Source: Acidobacteriota bacterium (GTDB lineage Bacteria; Acidobacteriota; Terriglobia; Terriglobales; Acidobacteriaceae). From it: a stretch of DNA of 64,000 bases. Below are positions 1 through 8,110 of the stretch, one piece after another (within the stretch, counting starts at the first letter, position 1; every line of letters starts with the position of its first letter). The notes beneath the pieces are model-generated. The model was given only the letters and a program-made list of their open reading frames with translations, ran no database searches and was not told where the DNA came from. The stretch covers positions 434,001 through 498,000 of the forward strand of contig JACPYL010000012.1 of the NCBI GenBank assembly GCA_016196065.1, in the 5' to 3' direction. The translations under genes and the position numbers were made by a program.

Positions 1-216
1 CCACTGGTGGACTATCGCGGACGTCGCGATTCGCACGGTTACAAACTGCACGCCAGCATCGACGCGGTTGCCGATGAACTGGCATGTGCTGCCGGACTGG
101 TCTGCGGCAAACTCGAGAGCACGCCGGCATGTATTATTCGTGGATTCCCGTATCGCCCGGGCGAAGGGAAAGCCCGACAGCTGGTTCGTCCCGCAGCATA
201 CGATTTGTTTCGCTAG
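1..216 (+). CDS. cofE: Coenzyme F420-0:L-glutamate ligase CofE, C-terminal fragment
   Basis: The reading frame is open at the left edge and ends at TAG 214-216, so only the last 71 codons are present. CofE adds gamma-linked glutamates to F420-0 in the cytoplasm using GTP. The visible segment has the family's C-terminal pattern: an RGRRDSHGYKL stretch, then AVADELACAAGLVCGK, then a PACIIRGFPY segment, as in CofE/FbiB ligase domains. The next gene, cofH, starts 6 bases after the stop, which supports an F420 operon. The remainder of cofE, and probably cofC, cofD and cofG, should lie upstream. The call rests on a short segment plus context. Confidence 0.82.
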   Translation, partial: PLVDYRGRRDSHGYKLHASIDAVADELACAAGLVCGKLESTPACIIRGFPYRPGEGKARQLVRPAAYDLFR

Positions 217-222
217 GAGACC

Positions 223-1458
223 ATGGTGACTGGGCATTCGATGGAGATGCAGCTTGAACAATTCCCGTCACTCACATGGGAAGAAATCGCTCCGCGTGCG
301 TCGGCCGAAATTCGCCAACCACTCCAGCGCGTGCTCGAACAGCAGGACGGAGCATGCCTAAGCGATGACGAACGCTATCGCCTGGCACGCGCCGATGGCA
401 ACGACCTGCTGGCACTGCTGGTTGCGGCGAATGATCTGCGCCGCGAACTGGTGGGCAACATCGTCAGCTATGTCGTGAATCGCAATATTAATTTTACGAA
501 TATCTGTTTTGTCGGGTGCAAGTTTTGCGCGTTCAGCCGCGGTCCTCGCGAAGCTGATTCGTATTTCCATTCCCTCGAAGACATGGCGCGCAAAGCAAAA
601 GAAGCGTGGGATCTTGGCGCCACCGAAGTATGCATCCAGGGCGGATTACCGCATGGGCTTCCGCCCTTTTACTATCGCGACATTTTGCGCGCCATCAAGA
701 CCGCCACGCCGGGCATGCATATTCACGCTTTTTCTCCGATGGAGATGGTCTACGGCGTGGAACTCACCGGCATGCCGCTGCGCGAGTATCTGACTATGCT
801 GCGTGACAATGGCCTCGACACATTGCCGGGCACCGCAGCCGAGATTCTCGACGATCAGATCCGCCATGTGTTGTCCCGCAACAAACTCTCCACTGCGCAA
901 TGGCAGGAAGTGATCCGCACGGCGCACCAATGCGGCATTCCGAGCACTTCAACACTGATGTACGGACACATGGAAACGCCCGATCACTGGGTGCGGCAAC
1001 TCATGCTGCTCCGGGAAATGCAAAGCGAAACCGGCGGCTTCACGGAATTTGTTCCGCTCGGATTCGTGCACCAGAACACGCTCCTGTTTCAGCAAGGCCT
1101 GGCACGGTCAGGCCCGACGCTGGCGGAACATCTCAAGATTCACGCGCTGGCTCGTATCCTGCTCGCGGGTTCGATTCACAACATCCAGGTTTCCTGGGTG
1201 AAACTGAATCGCAACCTGTCCCAGCTCTGCCTGCATGCCGGAGCGAATGATTACGGCGGCACGCTGATGGAAGAGAACATCTCCCGCGAAGCAGGCGCGA
1301 CTGCGGGACAGTACACCAGCCCCGAAGATTTTCAGTCGATGATTCTGGAGATGGGGCGAATCCCGGCTGAGCGCAACACCACCTACTCGAAGATGAAAAT
1401 CAAATTACCGATCGAGAGCGTAAGCGCAGAGTGGCCGCTGGTTCCGGAGTTCGCGTGA
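223..1458 (+). CDS. cofH: FO synthase subunit 2 (CofH), radical SAM
   Basis: CofH is the radical SAM half of FO synthase. It joins 4-hydroxyphenyl-type chemistry from tyrosine to a flavin precursor (5-amino-6-ribitylaminouracil); CofG completes the 5-deazaflavin ring. The 411-residue protein is normal length and has the radical SAM cluster motif C-x3-C-x2-C as CFVGCKFC near residue 95, a typical VCIQGGLPHG segment, and the CofH-type C-terminal region with GANDYGGTLMEENI. The ATG at 223 follows an AGGAGA ribosome binding site. The stop overlaps the GTG of the F420 reductase, so the two are probably translationally coupled. No cofG is visible here; it may be upstream. Confidence 0.93.
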   Translation: MVTGHSMEMQLEQFPSLTWEEIAPRASAEIRQPLQRVLEQQDGACLSDDERYRLARADGNDLLALLVAANDLRRELVGNIVSYVVNRNINFTNICFVGCKFCAFSRGPREADSYFHSLEDMARKAKEAWDLGATEVCIQGGLPHGLPPFYYRDILRAIKTATPGMHIHAFSPMEMVYGVELTGMPLREYLTMLRDNGLDTLPGTAAEILDDQIRHVLSRNKLSTAQWQEVIRTAHQCGIPSTSTLMYGHMETPDHWVRQLMLLREMQSETGGFTEFVPLGFVHQNTLLFQQGLARSGPTLAEHLKIHALARILLAGSIHNIQVSWVKLNRNLSQLCLHAGANDYGGTLMEENISREAGATAGQYTSPEDFQSMILEMGRIPAERNTTYSKMKIKLPIESVSAEWPLVPEFA

Positions 1459-2144
1459 GTCGCACCATTGCCATTATCGGAGGCACCGGTCCCGCAGGCA
1501 TGGGCCTTGGCCTGCGTTGGGTTCGCGCCGGAGAGAAAGTAATCCTCGGCTCGCGCGATGCGGCGCGCGCGCAGCAGGCTGCCGAAAAGATTGCACAACG
1601 AGTTGGTCCGCAGGCCCAGGTTTCAGGATTAGAGAATTCCGCAGCGTGCGCGGCCAGCAACCTGCTTGTGCTCACCGTCCCCTTCGAAGGTCAGGCGGAA
1701 TTGTTGAAGCAACTGAAGTCGTCGATTCGTGCCGGCAGTATCCTGATCGACGCGACCGTCCCCCTCGCCGCAAGTATTGGTGGGCGCGCCACTCGAATGC
1801 TCGGCGTATGGCAGGGTTCCGCCGCACAGCAGACGGCTGAACTCGTGCCCAAGGGCGTCTCGGTAGTGGCGGCGTTTCATAATGTATCCGCCGACGTATT
1901 GAACGGCGACGAGGATGTCGATTGCGACGTGATTGTGTGCAGCGACGATCCCGCCGCCACGCAAGTTGCGATGGATCTGGCCGTGAAGATTCCGCGGATC
2001 CGTGCTATCGATGGCGGCAAACTCGAGAACGCTCGCATTGTCGAACAGATCACAGCGCTGCTCATCGGCCTCAATATCCGACATAAGGGACATGGCGGCC
2101 TGCGCATCACGGGCTTGCCGGATGCGGCATACAAAACCGAATAG
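1455..2144 (+). CDS. fno: F420-dependent NADP oxidoreductase (Fno/NpdG)
   Basis: This enzyme moves hydride between F420H2 and NADP+. The N-terminal Rossmann motif is IAIIGGTGPAGMGLGLRW, with GSRD after strand 2, which fits NADP binding in this family. The C-terminal RHKGHGGLRITGL segment is characteristic of F420:NADP oxidoreductases. I start it at GTG 1455, which overlaps the cofH stop (GTGA), rather than the GTG at 1431, because the Rossmann strand begins directly after it and coupling starts are common in operons. The result is about 229 residues, normal for the family. Together with cofE and cofH it implies that the host both makes and uses F420. Confidence 0.9.
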   Translation: MSRTIAIIGGTGPAGMGLGLRWVRAGEKVILGSRDAARAQQAAEKIAQRVGPQAQVSGLENSAACAASNLLVLTVPFEGQAELLKQLKSSIRAGSILIDATVPLAASIGGRATRMLGVWQGSAAQQTAELVPKGVSVVAAFHNVSADVLNGDEDVDCDVIVCSDDPAATQVAMDLAVKIPRIRAIDGGKLENARIVEQITALLIGLNIRHKGHGGLRITGLPDAAYKTE

Positions 2145-2164
2145 TCTCCGTCCCACAATTACCA

Positions 2165-2923
2165 ATGACCGTTCCCGCCAGCGACGGACCTGCTATCGAA
2201 TTCGATCACGTTACTTTCCGGATCAACGAGCGCGCTCTCGTCGACGACGTATCGCTCGCGGTCCATCCCGGCGAGACGCTGGTCCTGCTTGGCCGCAGCG
2301 GATCGGGTAAAACCACTTCTCTCAAACTCGTCAATCGCCTGCTCGATCCGAGTGCAGGCGAAGTCCGCGTCAGCGGACAGCCCACTACCGCATGGGATCC
2401 CATTCGCCTGCGTCGAGGCATCGGCTACGTGATCCAGGATGGCGGACTCTTTCCGCACTTCACGGTCGCCAAAAATATTGCTCTGGTGCCCCGCATTGAA
2501 AACTGGTCGGAGGAACGCACGCGGGCCCGCGTGCAGGAATTGCTCGCGCTCGTAGGGTTGACTCCCGACCTGCTCGACCGTTATCCACACCAGCTTTCTG
2601 GAGGGCAGCGTCAAAGGGTAGGCGTAGCACGGGCTTTGGCGGCCGACCCTCCGATTCTGCTGCTCGACGAACCGTTTGGTGCGCTCGATCCAATCACGCG
2701 GTCCGAGATCCAAAAAGAGTTTCGCGCCTTGCAGCAGCGCATGAGGAAAGCCGTCATCTTCGTCACGCATGACCTGCGCGAGGCTGTTCTGCTCGGCGAT
2801 CACATTGCGCTGATGGAAAACGCTCGCTTGATGGTGAATCTTCCGGTTGCTGAGTTTAGTCACTCCAGCGAACCGCTGGTCCGAGCCTACATGGAAGCTT
2901 TTTCGGGAACCGAATCGAGGTGA
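2165..2923 (+). CDS. Opu-type compatible-solute ABC importer, ATPase subunit
   Basis: ATPase of an importer for quaternary amines such as glycine betaine, choline or carnitine. It has a Walker A motif GRSGSGKTT near residue 39, a Q-loop in VIQDGGLFPHFTV, the ABC signature LSGGQRQRVGVARAL, Walker B ILLLDEPFGALD and a switch histidine in FVTHDLREA. At 252 residues it lacks the C-terminal CBS pair found in many OpuA/ProV/OpuC ATPases. It begins 20 bases after fno, and the permease starts 5 bases after its stop. The Opu assignment relies mainly on the permease and binding protein downstream; exact substrate unknown. Confidence 0.88.
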   Translation: MTVPASDGPAIEFDHVTFRINERALVDDVSLAVHPGETLVLLGRSGSGKTTSLKLVNRLLDPSAGEVRVSGQPTTAWDPIRLRRGIGYVIQDGGLFPHFTVAKNIALVPRIENWSEERTRARVQELLALVGLTPDLLDRYPHQLSGGQRQRVGVARALAADPPILLLDEPFGALDPITRSEIQKEFRALQQRMRKAVIFVTHDLREAVLLGDHIALMENARLMVNLPVAEFSHSSEPLVRAYMEAFSGTESR

Positions 2924-2927
2924 CAGC

Positions 2928-3578
2928 ATGAACTTCTGGCATTTCTTGATTACCAATCGTCAGCAGATGATCGATCTGACGCTCGAGCACATCACGCTGG
3001 TCGCATTCTCGATGCTGTTTGCCGTGCTGATCGGGATTCCACTCGGCATTCTGATCACCCGCGTGCCGCAACTCAGCAAAGCTGTTCTGGGCGGGGCTAA
3101 TATTATTCAGACCATCCCTAGCCTGGCGCTTTTCGGATTCCTGCTGCCCGTTCCCTGGATCGGAGAACGTGGTGGCCGCCTCGCGATTCTGGCCCTCACT
3201 CTGTACGCGTTGCTACCGTTGATTCGAAATACTTATGTCGGAATTCGCGGTGTTGATCCCGCCGTTGTCGAAGCGGGACGGGCCATGGGCCTGACCGACC
3301 GGCAACTATTGCTGCAAGTTGAATTGCCCTTGGCATCGAGTGTGATCGTTGCGGGTATCCGAATCGCGACGGTGTTACTAGTCGGACTCGCCACCATTGC
3401 CGCAGCCATCGGCGGAGGTGGGCTTGGGCAATTTATATTTCGCGGACTATCGATGGTGAACAATCAGGTAATCCTCGCAGGAGCCATTCCCGCGGCGTTG
3501 CTGGCGCTGTCGGCGGATGTTGGCCTGGGCGCGCTCGAGCGCCGCCTCGGCACCGTGCAACAGAAGTCGTTAACGTAG
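2928..3578 (+). CDS. Opu-type compatible-solute ABC importer, permease
   Basis: Inner-membrane permease of the OpuB/OpuC/ProW family, about 216 residues with roughly five or six hydrophobic segments. It contains the EAA-like loop EAGRAMGLTDRQLLLQVELPLA, which contacts the ATPase, and a typical IIQTIPSLALFGFLLP stretch. The start at ATG 2928 lies 5 bases after the ATPase stop; the reading frame extends upstream to 2847, but that would overlap the ATPase by more than 70 bases. Only one permease gene is present, so the channel is presumably a homodimer, unlike the OpuCB/OpuCD pair of Bacillus. Confidence 0.9.
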   Translation: MNFWHFLITNRQQMIDLTLEHITLVAFSMLFAVLIGIPLGILITRVPQLSKAVLGGANIIQTIPSLALFGFLLPVPWIGERGGRLAILALTLYALLPLIRNTYVGIRGVDPAVVEAGRAMGLTDRQLLLQVELPLASSVIVAGIRIATVLLVGLATIAAAIGGGGLGQFIFRGLSMVNNQVILAGAIPAALLALSADVGLGALERRLGTVQQKSLT

Positions 3579-3605
3579 CGCGCCTCACTGAAGACGGAGA
3601 CACCA

Positions 3606-4523
3606 TTGTTGGACCAACTTGGCGAATCCCGGATCATAAGAAGGGCAGTTGCCAGCCTCACGGTCGCGCTTGTGCTGCTCGTCTTCCCAAGCTGCGCCCG
3701 CCGGGCCGATCGCGTCGTTGTCGGCAGCAAGAATTTCACCGAGCAACTTGTCCTCGGCGAAATGTTTGCGCAGATGATCGAGGCGCATACATCTCTTAGC
3801 GTCGAACGCAGTTTTTATCTCGCGGGTACTTTCATTTGCCAGCAGGCGATTCTGGCGGGACGCATTGATCTCTACCCCGAATACACCGGGACCGCCTTGA
3901 CGACGGTTCTGAAAGAACCGCCTGGCAGCGACAAGAAAGAAGTTTATCGCCGCGTGCAGCAGGGCTATGAAAGCAAATTTGGCCTCACGCTCAGCCCATC
4001 GCTGGGTTTTGACGACACTTTTGCCATGATGATTCGCGGGGAAGACGCACGCCGGTTGAACCTGCGCACGCTGTCCCAGGCCGCCGCATTTACGCCGAAA
4101 TGGCGCGCAGGATTTGGCTACGAATTCATGGAGCGGCCAGACGGGTATAAAGGCCTGGTCGCGACCTACGGACTGACATTTGCCGAAGCGCCGCGCATCA
4201 TGGATCTCGGCCTGATCACTCGCGCGCTCAAGGATCATCAAGTCGACCTGATCGCCGGCAACAACACCGATGGACTGATTCCCACACTCGACCTGTTTGT
4301 GCTCGAAGACGACCGCCACTATTTCCCGCCCTACGAAGGGGTCGCCATCATCCGCCAGGAAACGCTTAAGGCTCATCCGGAGGTCGGAGTTGCCCTGAAC
4401 GCGCTGGCAGGCGCGATCTCCGATGACGATCTGCGGCACCTGAATTACGCGGTGGATGGTGAGCACAAGGATGCGGCTAGCGTGGTTCGGGATTTTCTTC
4501 GGGAACGTAAACTCATCAATTAG
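3606..4523 (+). CDS. Opu-type solute-binding lipoprotein
   Basis: Periplasmic, lipid-anchored binding protein of the OpuAC/OpuCC family. The N-terminus has a hydrophobic segment ending in a lipobox-like LVFPSC (Cys about residue 28). The mature start VVVGSKNFTEQLVLGEM is diagnostic of OpuC-type proteins, and YPEYTGTALTTVL and the GNNTDGLIPTLDL region match ligand-binding parts of the family. It begins with TTG at 3606 (a second TTG follows at 3609), after a GGAG motif. It completes an ATPase-permease-binding protein operon for osmoprotectant uptake. Confidence 0.9.
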   Translation: MLDQLGESRIIRRAVASLTVALVLLVFPSCARRADRVVVGSKNFTEQLVLGEMFAQMIEAHTSLSVERSFYLAGTFICQQAILAGRIDLYPEYTGTALTTVLKEPPGSDKKEVYRRVQQGYESKFGLTLSPSLGFDDTFAMMIRGEDARRLNLRTLSQAAAFTPKWRAGFGYEFMERPDGYKGLVATYGLTFAEAPRIMDLGLITRALKDHQVDLIAGNNTDGLIPTLDLFVLEDDRHYFPPYEGVAIIRQETLKAHPEVGVALNALAGAISDDDLRHLNYAVDGEHKDAASVVRDFLRERKLIN

Positions 4524-4669
4524 CGGCAGTTAGCGTTTGCCCTTGATAATCCTTGTGCCTCACCTCACGACGCTCCGTGACCCGCGTCACACCGCGACGA
4601 GACACCCAGACCTCACAATGACTCTTGCAGCTTAAGGAGCGCCCAACGCTCCTGTCCGTGGGGGTATTC

Positions 4670-4951
4670 GTGGCTAAAGGTCGCGTATCCATCGTCGTCG
4701 AGCGTTGTAAGGCGTGCGGGTTCTGCGTGGAGTTCTGTCCCACGCATGTGCTGGCACTTTCCTCGGCTTTCAATTCCAAGGGCTATCATCCGCCGCATGC
4801 GGTCGATCCGGAGAAGTGCAGCGGATGCGATCTGTGCGGCATGTACTGTCCCGATTTCGCCATCTACGGCTACAAGAATCAGGTGCCGAAGAGCGCAGAC
4901 GCAAAACCTGCGGCCCCCTCAACGGCAACCGCGAAAGAAGGTGAAAAATGA
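4670..4951 (+). CDS. korD: 2-oxoacid:ferredoxin oxidoreductase delta subunit (2x[4Fe-4S])
   Basis: Small ferredoxin-like subunit carrying electrons from the catalytic subunits to external ferredoxin. Two complete C-x2-C-x2-C-x3-C-P motifs are visible: CKACGFCVEFCP and CSGCDLCGMYCP. A low-complexity Ala/Lys tail follows. I prefer GTG 4670 (VAKGRVSIVVERCKAC) over TTG 4625, since the upstream codons are not conserved-looking. The stop overlaps the korA ATG (ATGA). The order delta-alpha-beta-gamma is that of four-subunit KGOR/KorDABC enzymes. Confidence 0.9.
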   Translation: MAKGRVSIVVERCKACGFCVEFCPTHVLALSSAFNSKGYHPPHAVDPEKCSGCDLCGMYCPDFAIYGYKNQVPKSADAKPAAPSTATAKEGEK

Positions 4952-6135
4952 CCGCCGATCCGCGCGGAGTTCTCACTGGCACACATTTTCTTGACGGCGA
5001 CCACGCCTGCTGCGAAGGCGCACTCGCGGCCGGGGCAAGGTTTTCTGCCGGCTATCCCATAACACCTTCCACCGAGATTGTGGAGCGATTTGCGCAGCGT
5101 GTTCCCACCGTCGGGGGCAGCTTCATCCAGATGGAAGATGAACTCGCGGCCTCGATCGCGCTGCAGGGCGGCGTCTGGGGCGGAGCGAAAGCGTTCACCG
5201 TGACTTCCGGCCCGGGCTTTTCCCTCATGATGGAACACATCGGCTACGCGGCCATGACCGAAACGCCGTGTGTCTTCGTCGACGTGCAGCGCGGCGGCCC
5301 CTCTACCGGGCTACCCACACTCCCCGCGCAAGCCGACATGATGCAGGCGCGCTGGGGATCGCATGGCGATTACGGCGTGATCGCGTTATGTCCGAATTCG
5401 CCGCAGGAATGTTTTGATCTCACGGTAAAGGCCTTCAATTTTTCCGAGGAATTCCGCATCCCCGTGATGTTCATGATGGATGAAGTCGTCGGACACATGA
5501 CGGAAAAAGTTGTGATCCCACCCGCCGACCAGATTGAAATCGTTCCACGCAAACACACCAACAAGTCAGTCGAAGAATATTTGCCCTACGCGACCAACGG
5601 CGACCTCGTCCCGGAAATGGCGCATGCTGGAGAGGGCTACAAGTTTCACGTGACTGGCCTGACACACGATGATCGCGGCTATCCCAACATGACGCCGCAG
5701 ACGCAGCACACGCTGGTCAACCGCCTGCAGAACAAGATCCTCAACGCCATCGACCGCATCACGCTGGTCGAAGAAGAACGCACCGAAGATGCAGATGTGG
5801 TGGTGGTGTCTTACGGCATTACTTCGCGAGTCGCGCAACGGGCCATCGAAATGGCGCGCGCGCGTGGAGTCAAAGTCGGCAAACTGCGGCTGAAGACGGT
5901 GTGGCCCTTCCCGGAAAAGTTAATTCGGACCCTCGCGGAACACGTGAAGGCATTCGTGGTTCCGGAACTCAATCTCGGCCAGATGGCGCTCGAAGTAGAG
6001 CGAGCGGCTGCGGGCAAAGCCCGAACCATTCTCGTCCCGCATGCCGGGGGCAGTGTGCATAAGCCCGAAGAGATTCTCGCCGCGATCCAACTTGCTCCAA
6101 GTCAGCAGGCCGCAAAACAGGAGGCCGTCCGATGA
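4948..6135 (+). CDS. korA: 2-oxoglutarate (2-oxoacid):ferredoxin oxidoreductase alpha subunit
   Basis: Alpha subunit of a thiamine-diphosphate enzyme that oxidatively decarboxylates a 2-oxoacid to acyl-CoA and reduces ferredoxin. The protein shows the family start LDGDHACCEGALAAGARFSAGYPITPSTEI, the FIQMEDELAASIALQGG and TSGPGFSLM segments, and a C-terminal transketolase-like domain (VVVSYGITSRVAQRAIE). The 395-residue length fits KorA without a fused gamma domain. It overlaps korD and korB by 4 bases each. Specificity for 2-oxoglutarate is inferred from overall resemblance and not proven by sequence. Confidence 0.92.
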   Translation: MTADPRGVLTGTHFLDGDHACCEGALAAGARFSAGYPITPSTEIVERFAQRVPTVGGSFIQMEDELAASIALQGGVWGGAKAFTVTSGPGFSLMMEHIGYAAMTETPCVFVDVQRGGPSTGLPTLPAQADMMQARWGSHGDYGVIALCPNSPQECFDLTVKAFNFSEEFRIPVMFMMDEVVGHMTEKVVIPPADQIEIVPRKHTNKSVEEYLPYATNGDLVPEMAHAGEGYKFHVTGLTHDDRGYPNMTPQTQHTLVNRLQNKILNAIDRITLVEEERTEDADVVVVSYGITSRVAQRAIEMARARGVKVGKLRLKTVWPFPEKLIRTLAEHVKAFVVPELNLGQMALEVERAAAGKARTILVPHAGGSVHKPEEILAAIQLAPSQQAAKQEAVR

Positions 6136-7046
6136 GTACCCTTGTGAATCTCGAACCGACCAACCCCGTCGAACCATTTCTGCGTTCGGATCGCATGCCG
6201 CACATCTGGTGTCCGGGATGCGGCATTGGGACGACGGTAAATTGTTTTGCGGAAGCGTTGATCGAATCCAAGATCGATCTGAAATCGTTGGCCCTAGTCT
6301 CCGGCATCGGCTGCACTGGGCGCGTAGCCGGATACGTAAAACTCGACTCCTTCCACACCACCCACGGGCGCGCGATTCCCTTTGCGACGGGCATGAAGCT
6401 GGCGAATCCTAAGCTGAACGTGGTCGTGTACTCCGGTGACGGCGATCTTTCGGCGATTGGCGGCAATCACCTGATTCACGCGGCCCGCCGCAATATCGAT
6501 CTGAAAGTGATCTGCGTCAACAACCTGATTTATGCAATGACTGGCGGCCAAACGGCTCCCACCACTCCCGGGCACGCCGTTACGTCGACTTCTCCCTACG
6601 GAACGTTCGAACCGTCATTCAACCTGCCGCACCTGGTCGAAGCCGCAGGCGCAGTGTACGTCGCCCGCTGGACGACCTACCATGTCCGTCAACTGGCGCG
6701 CTCGATCACGGAAGCGTTCAACAAAAAGGGATTCAGTTTCATTGAAGTCATTTCGCCGTGTCCAACCCTGTATCAGCGCCGCAACAAACTGGGTGATGGA
6801 CTGGAAACGATGAAGTACTACAAAGAGAAGAGTAAGACCAAGCACGGTTGTCCGACCAGCGAAGTCGGACTCACCATGCAAGGTGAAATCATTGTCGGAA
6901 AATTTGTGGACCGCGATCGGCCCGACTACAGCACGCTTCTGAAAGCGCAGATGCACGAGAGCCTGGGCGATCGCTACGTCGACTACGACGAAGAACAAGG
7001 TTACGCATGCGGCGACGGCGGCTGCTCGGAGGACTCATGCCACTAA
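6132..7046 (+). CDS. korB: 2-oxoglutarate (2-oxoacid):ferredoxin oxidoreductase beta subunit
   Basis: Beta subunit that binds thiamine diphosphate and a [4Fe-4S] cluster. It has WCPGCGIG near residue 27, VSGIGCTGR near residue 57 and SPCPTLYQRRN near residue 213, giving the four expected cluster cysteines, and the TPP motif GDGDLSAIGGNH followed by NNLIYAMTGGQ. The C-terminus carries an extra short cysteine-rich tail, CGDGGCSEDSCH, with three regularly spaced cysteines that I do not recognise as a usual part of the family. It overlaps korA by 4 bases and korC by 10. Confidence 0.93.
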   Translation: MSTLVNLEPTNPVEPFLRSDRMPHIWCPGCGIGTTVNCFAEALIESKIDLKSLALVSGIGCTGRVAGYVKLDSFHTTHGRAIPFATGMKLANPKLNVVVYSGDGDLSAIGGNHLIHAARRNIDLKVICVNNLIYAMTGGQTAPTTPGHAVTSTSPYGTFEPSFNLPHLVEAAGAVYVARWTTYHVRQLARSITEAFNKKGFSFIEVISPCPTLYQRRNKLGDGLETMKYYKEKSKTKHGCPTSEVGLTMQGEIIVGKFVDRDRPDYSTLLKAQMHESLGDRYVDYDEEQGYACGDGGCSEDSCH

Positions 7047-7636
7047 CAGAGATTCGCATCGCAGGATTTGGCGGACAGGGCGTCATCCTCTCCGCCCAGG
7101 TGCTGGGCAAAGCAGCGTCGATCTACCAGGGCGACTACGCCACCATGACGCAGAACTTCGGTCCGGAAGCGCGGGGCGGGGCATGCAGCGCGCAGCTCGT
7201 GCTGTCTGACAAGCCCGTGCTCTATCCCTATGTCACGCAGCCCGACGTAGTCGTGATCATGTCGCAGGAAGCCTACGTGAAATTCGGCCACGATTTGAAA
7301 AGCGGCGGCACTTTATTGATCGAGCGCGACCTGGTGCGCGTAACCGACCTGCCTGCGGACACTCGTGTTTACAGCATTCCGGCTACGCGCCTCGCGGAAG
7401 AACTCGGCAAGCGCATGGTGCTGAATATCGTGATGGTGGGCTTCTTCACCGCAATCACGGACGCCATCGACCCCGAAGCAGTCCGAGAAGCCGTCGCTGA
7501 TTCCGTCCCCGCAAGCTTCCGGGACCTCAACCTGAAAGCCTTCAACAAAGGCTACGACTACGGCAAAGCCGCGCTGGCCGCTGGCCCCGAAGCAGCTGAG
7601 CTCGATCAGGTTGTGCTGTCGCAGGAAGCGCAGTAG
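7037..7636 (+). CDS. korC: 2-oxoacid:ferredoxin oxidoreductase gamma subunit
   Basis: Gamma subunit, 199 residues from the ATG at 7037. It opens with IRIAGFGGQGVILSAQVLGKA, the hallmark of the family, then NFGPEARGGACSAQLVLS and a C-terminal helical segment. A strong GGAGGA site at 7028-7033 supports this start over the frame's upstream extension at 7007. It completes the korDABC operon. A convergent cupin gene ends 9 bases beyond its stop. Confidence 0.92.
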   Translation: MPLTEIRIAGFGGQGVILSAQVLGKAASIYQGDYATMTQNFGPEARGGACSAQLVLSDKPVLYPYVTQPDVVVIMSQEAYVKFGHDLKSGGTLLIERDLVRVTDLPADTRVYSIPATRLAEELGKRMVLNIVMVGFFTAITDAIDPEAVREAVADSVPASFRDLNLKAFNKGYDYGKAALAAGPEAAELDQVVLSQEAQ

Positions 7637-7645
7637 GGAAATTTT

Positions 7646-7978
7646 CTAAAGATTTTCTTGGATGAACGTGGGACTGAGGTGAATGTCGAGTTGGACCAGT
7701 GGTGAGTCACCCACCGCCTTGAAGCTGTGGATCTCGCCGGCCTTGATGACAAAGATGTCTCCCGGGCCGCCCTCGAAGGTCTTGCCGTTTACTGTCCACA
7801 CTCCCCGGCCTTCCCGGATGAACTGGATCTCGTCATAAGGATGACGGTGCGGCCCCGGGCCCGATCCCGGTTCTCCATGGAACAGGAACACCGAGACACT
7901 TGTGTTGCCCTGCACAGCTCCGACAAACTCATGCGAACTACCAACAAAGGGCAGGTTCTCCTGGCGCACGTGAAACAT
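7646..7978 (-). CDS. Small cupin-domain protein
   Basis: A 110-residue single-domain cupin. The metal-binding motif 1 is visible as PHRHPYDEIQFIREG (two His and one Glu) and motif 2 as GDIFVIKAGEIHSFKAVG (third His). No signal peptide, so cytoplasmic. Substrate is unknown; such small cupins serve as sugar-epimerase-like, dioxygenase or ligand-sensing proteins. It is convergent with korC and divergent from the PAS-domain gene at 8111. Confidence 0.8.
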   Translation of the reverse strand: MFHVRQENLPFVGSSHEFVGAVQGNTSVSVFLFHGEPGSGPGPHRHPYDEIQFIREGRGVWTVNGKTFEGGPGDIFVIKAGEIHSFKAVGDSPLVQLDIHLSPTFIQENL

Positions 7979-8110
7979 TGCTTGGTCAGCCTCCAGCTTG
8001 GATTGGATGATCGTAGGCCCGGTTTGGCTCCGCGAATCCTAATGAGAGTTATGCGGCTTTGCACCCGCTGCATCCAGCGATAGCATTTGATTCTGAATCG
8101 GAGATGGGAC

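Noticed and set aside
2159-2956. A 265-codon minus-strand frame.
   Set aside because: Antisense shadow of the ABC ATPase gene.
3585-4466. A 293-codon minus-strand frame.
   Set aside because: Antisense of the Opu binding-protein gene, which has a signal sequence and clear family motifs.
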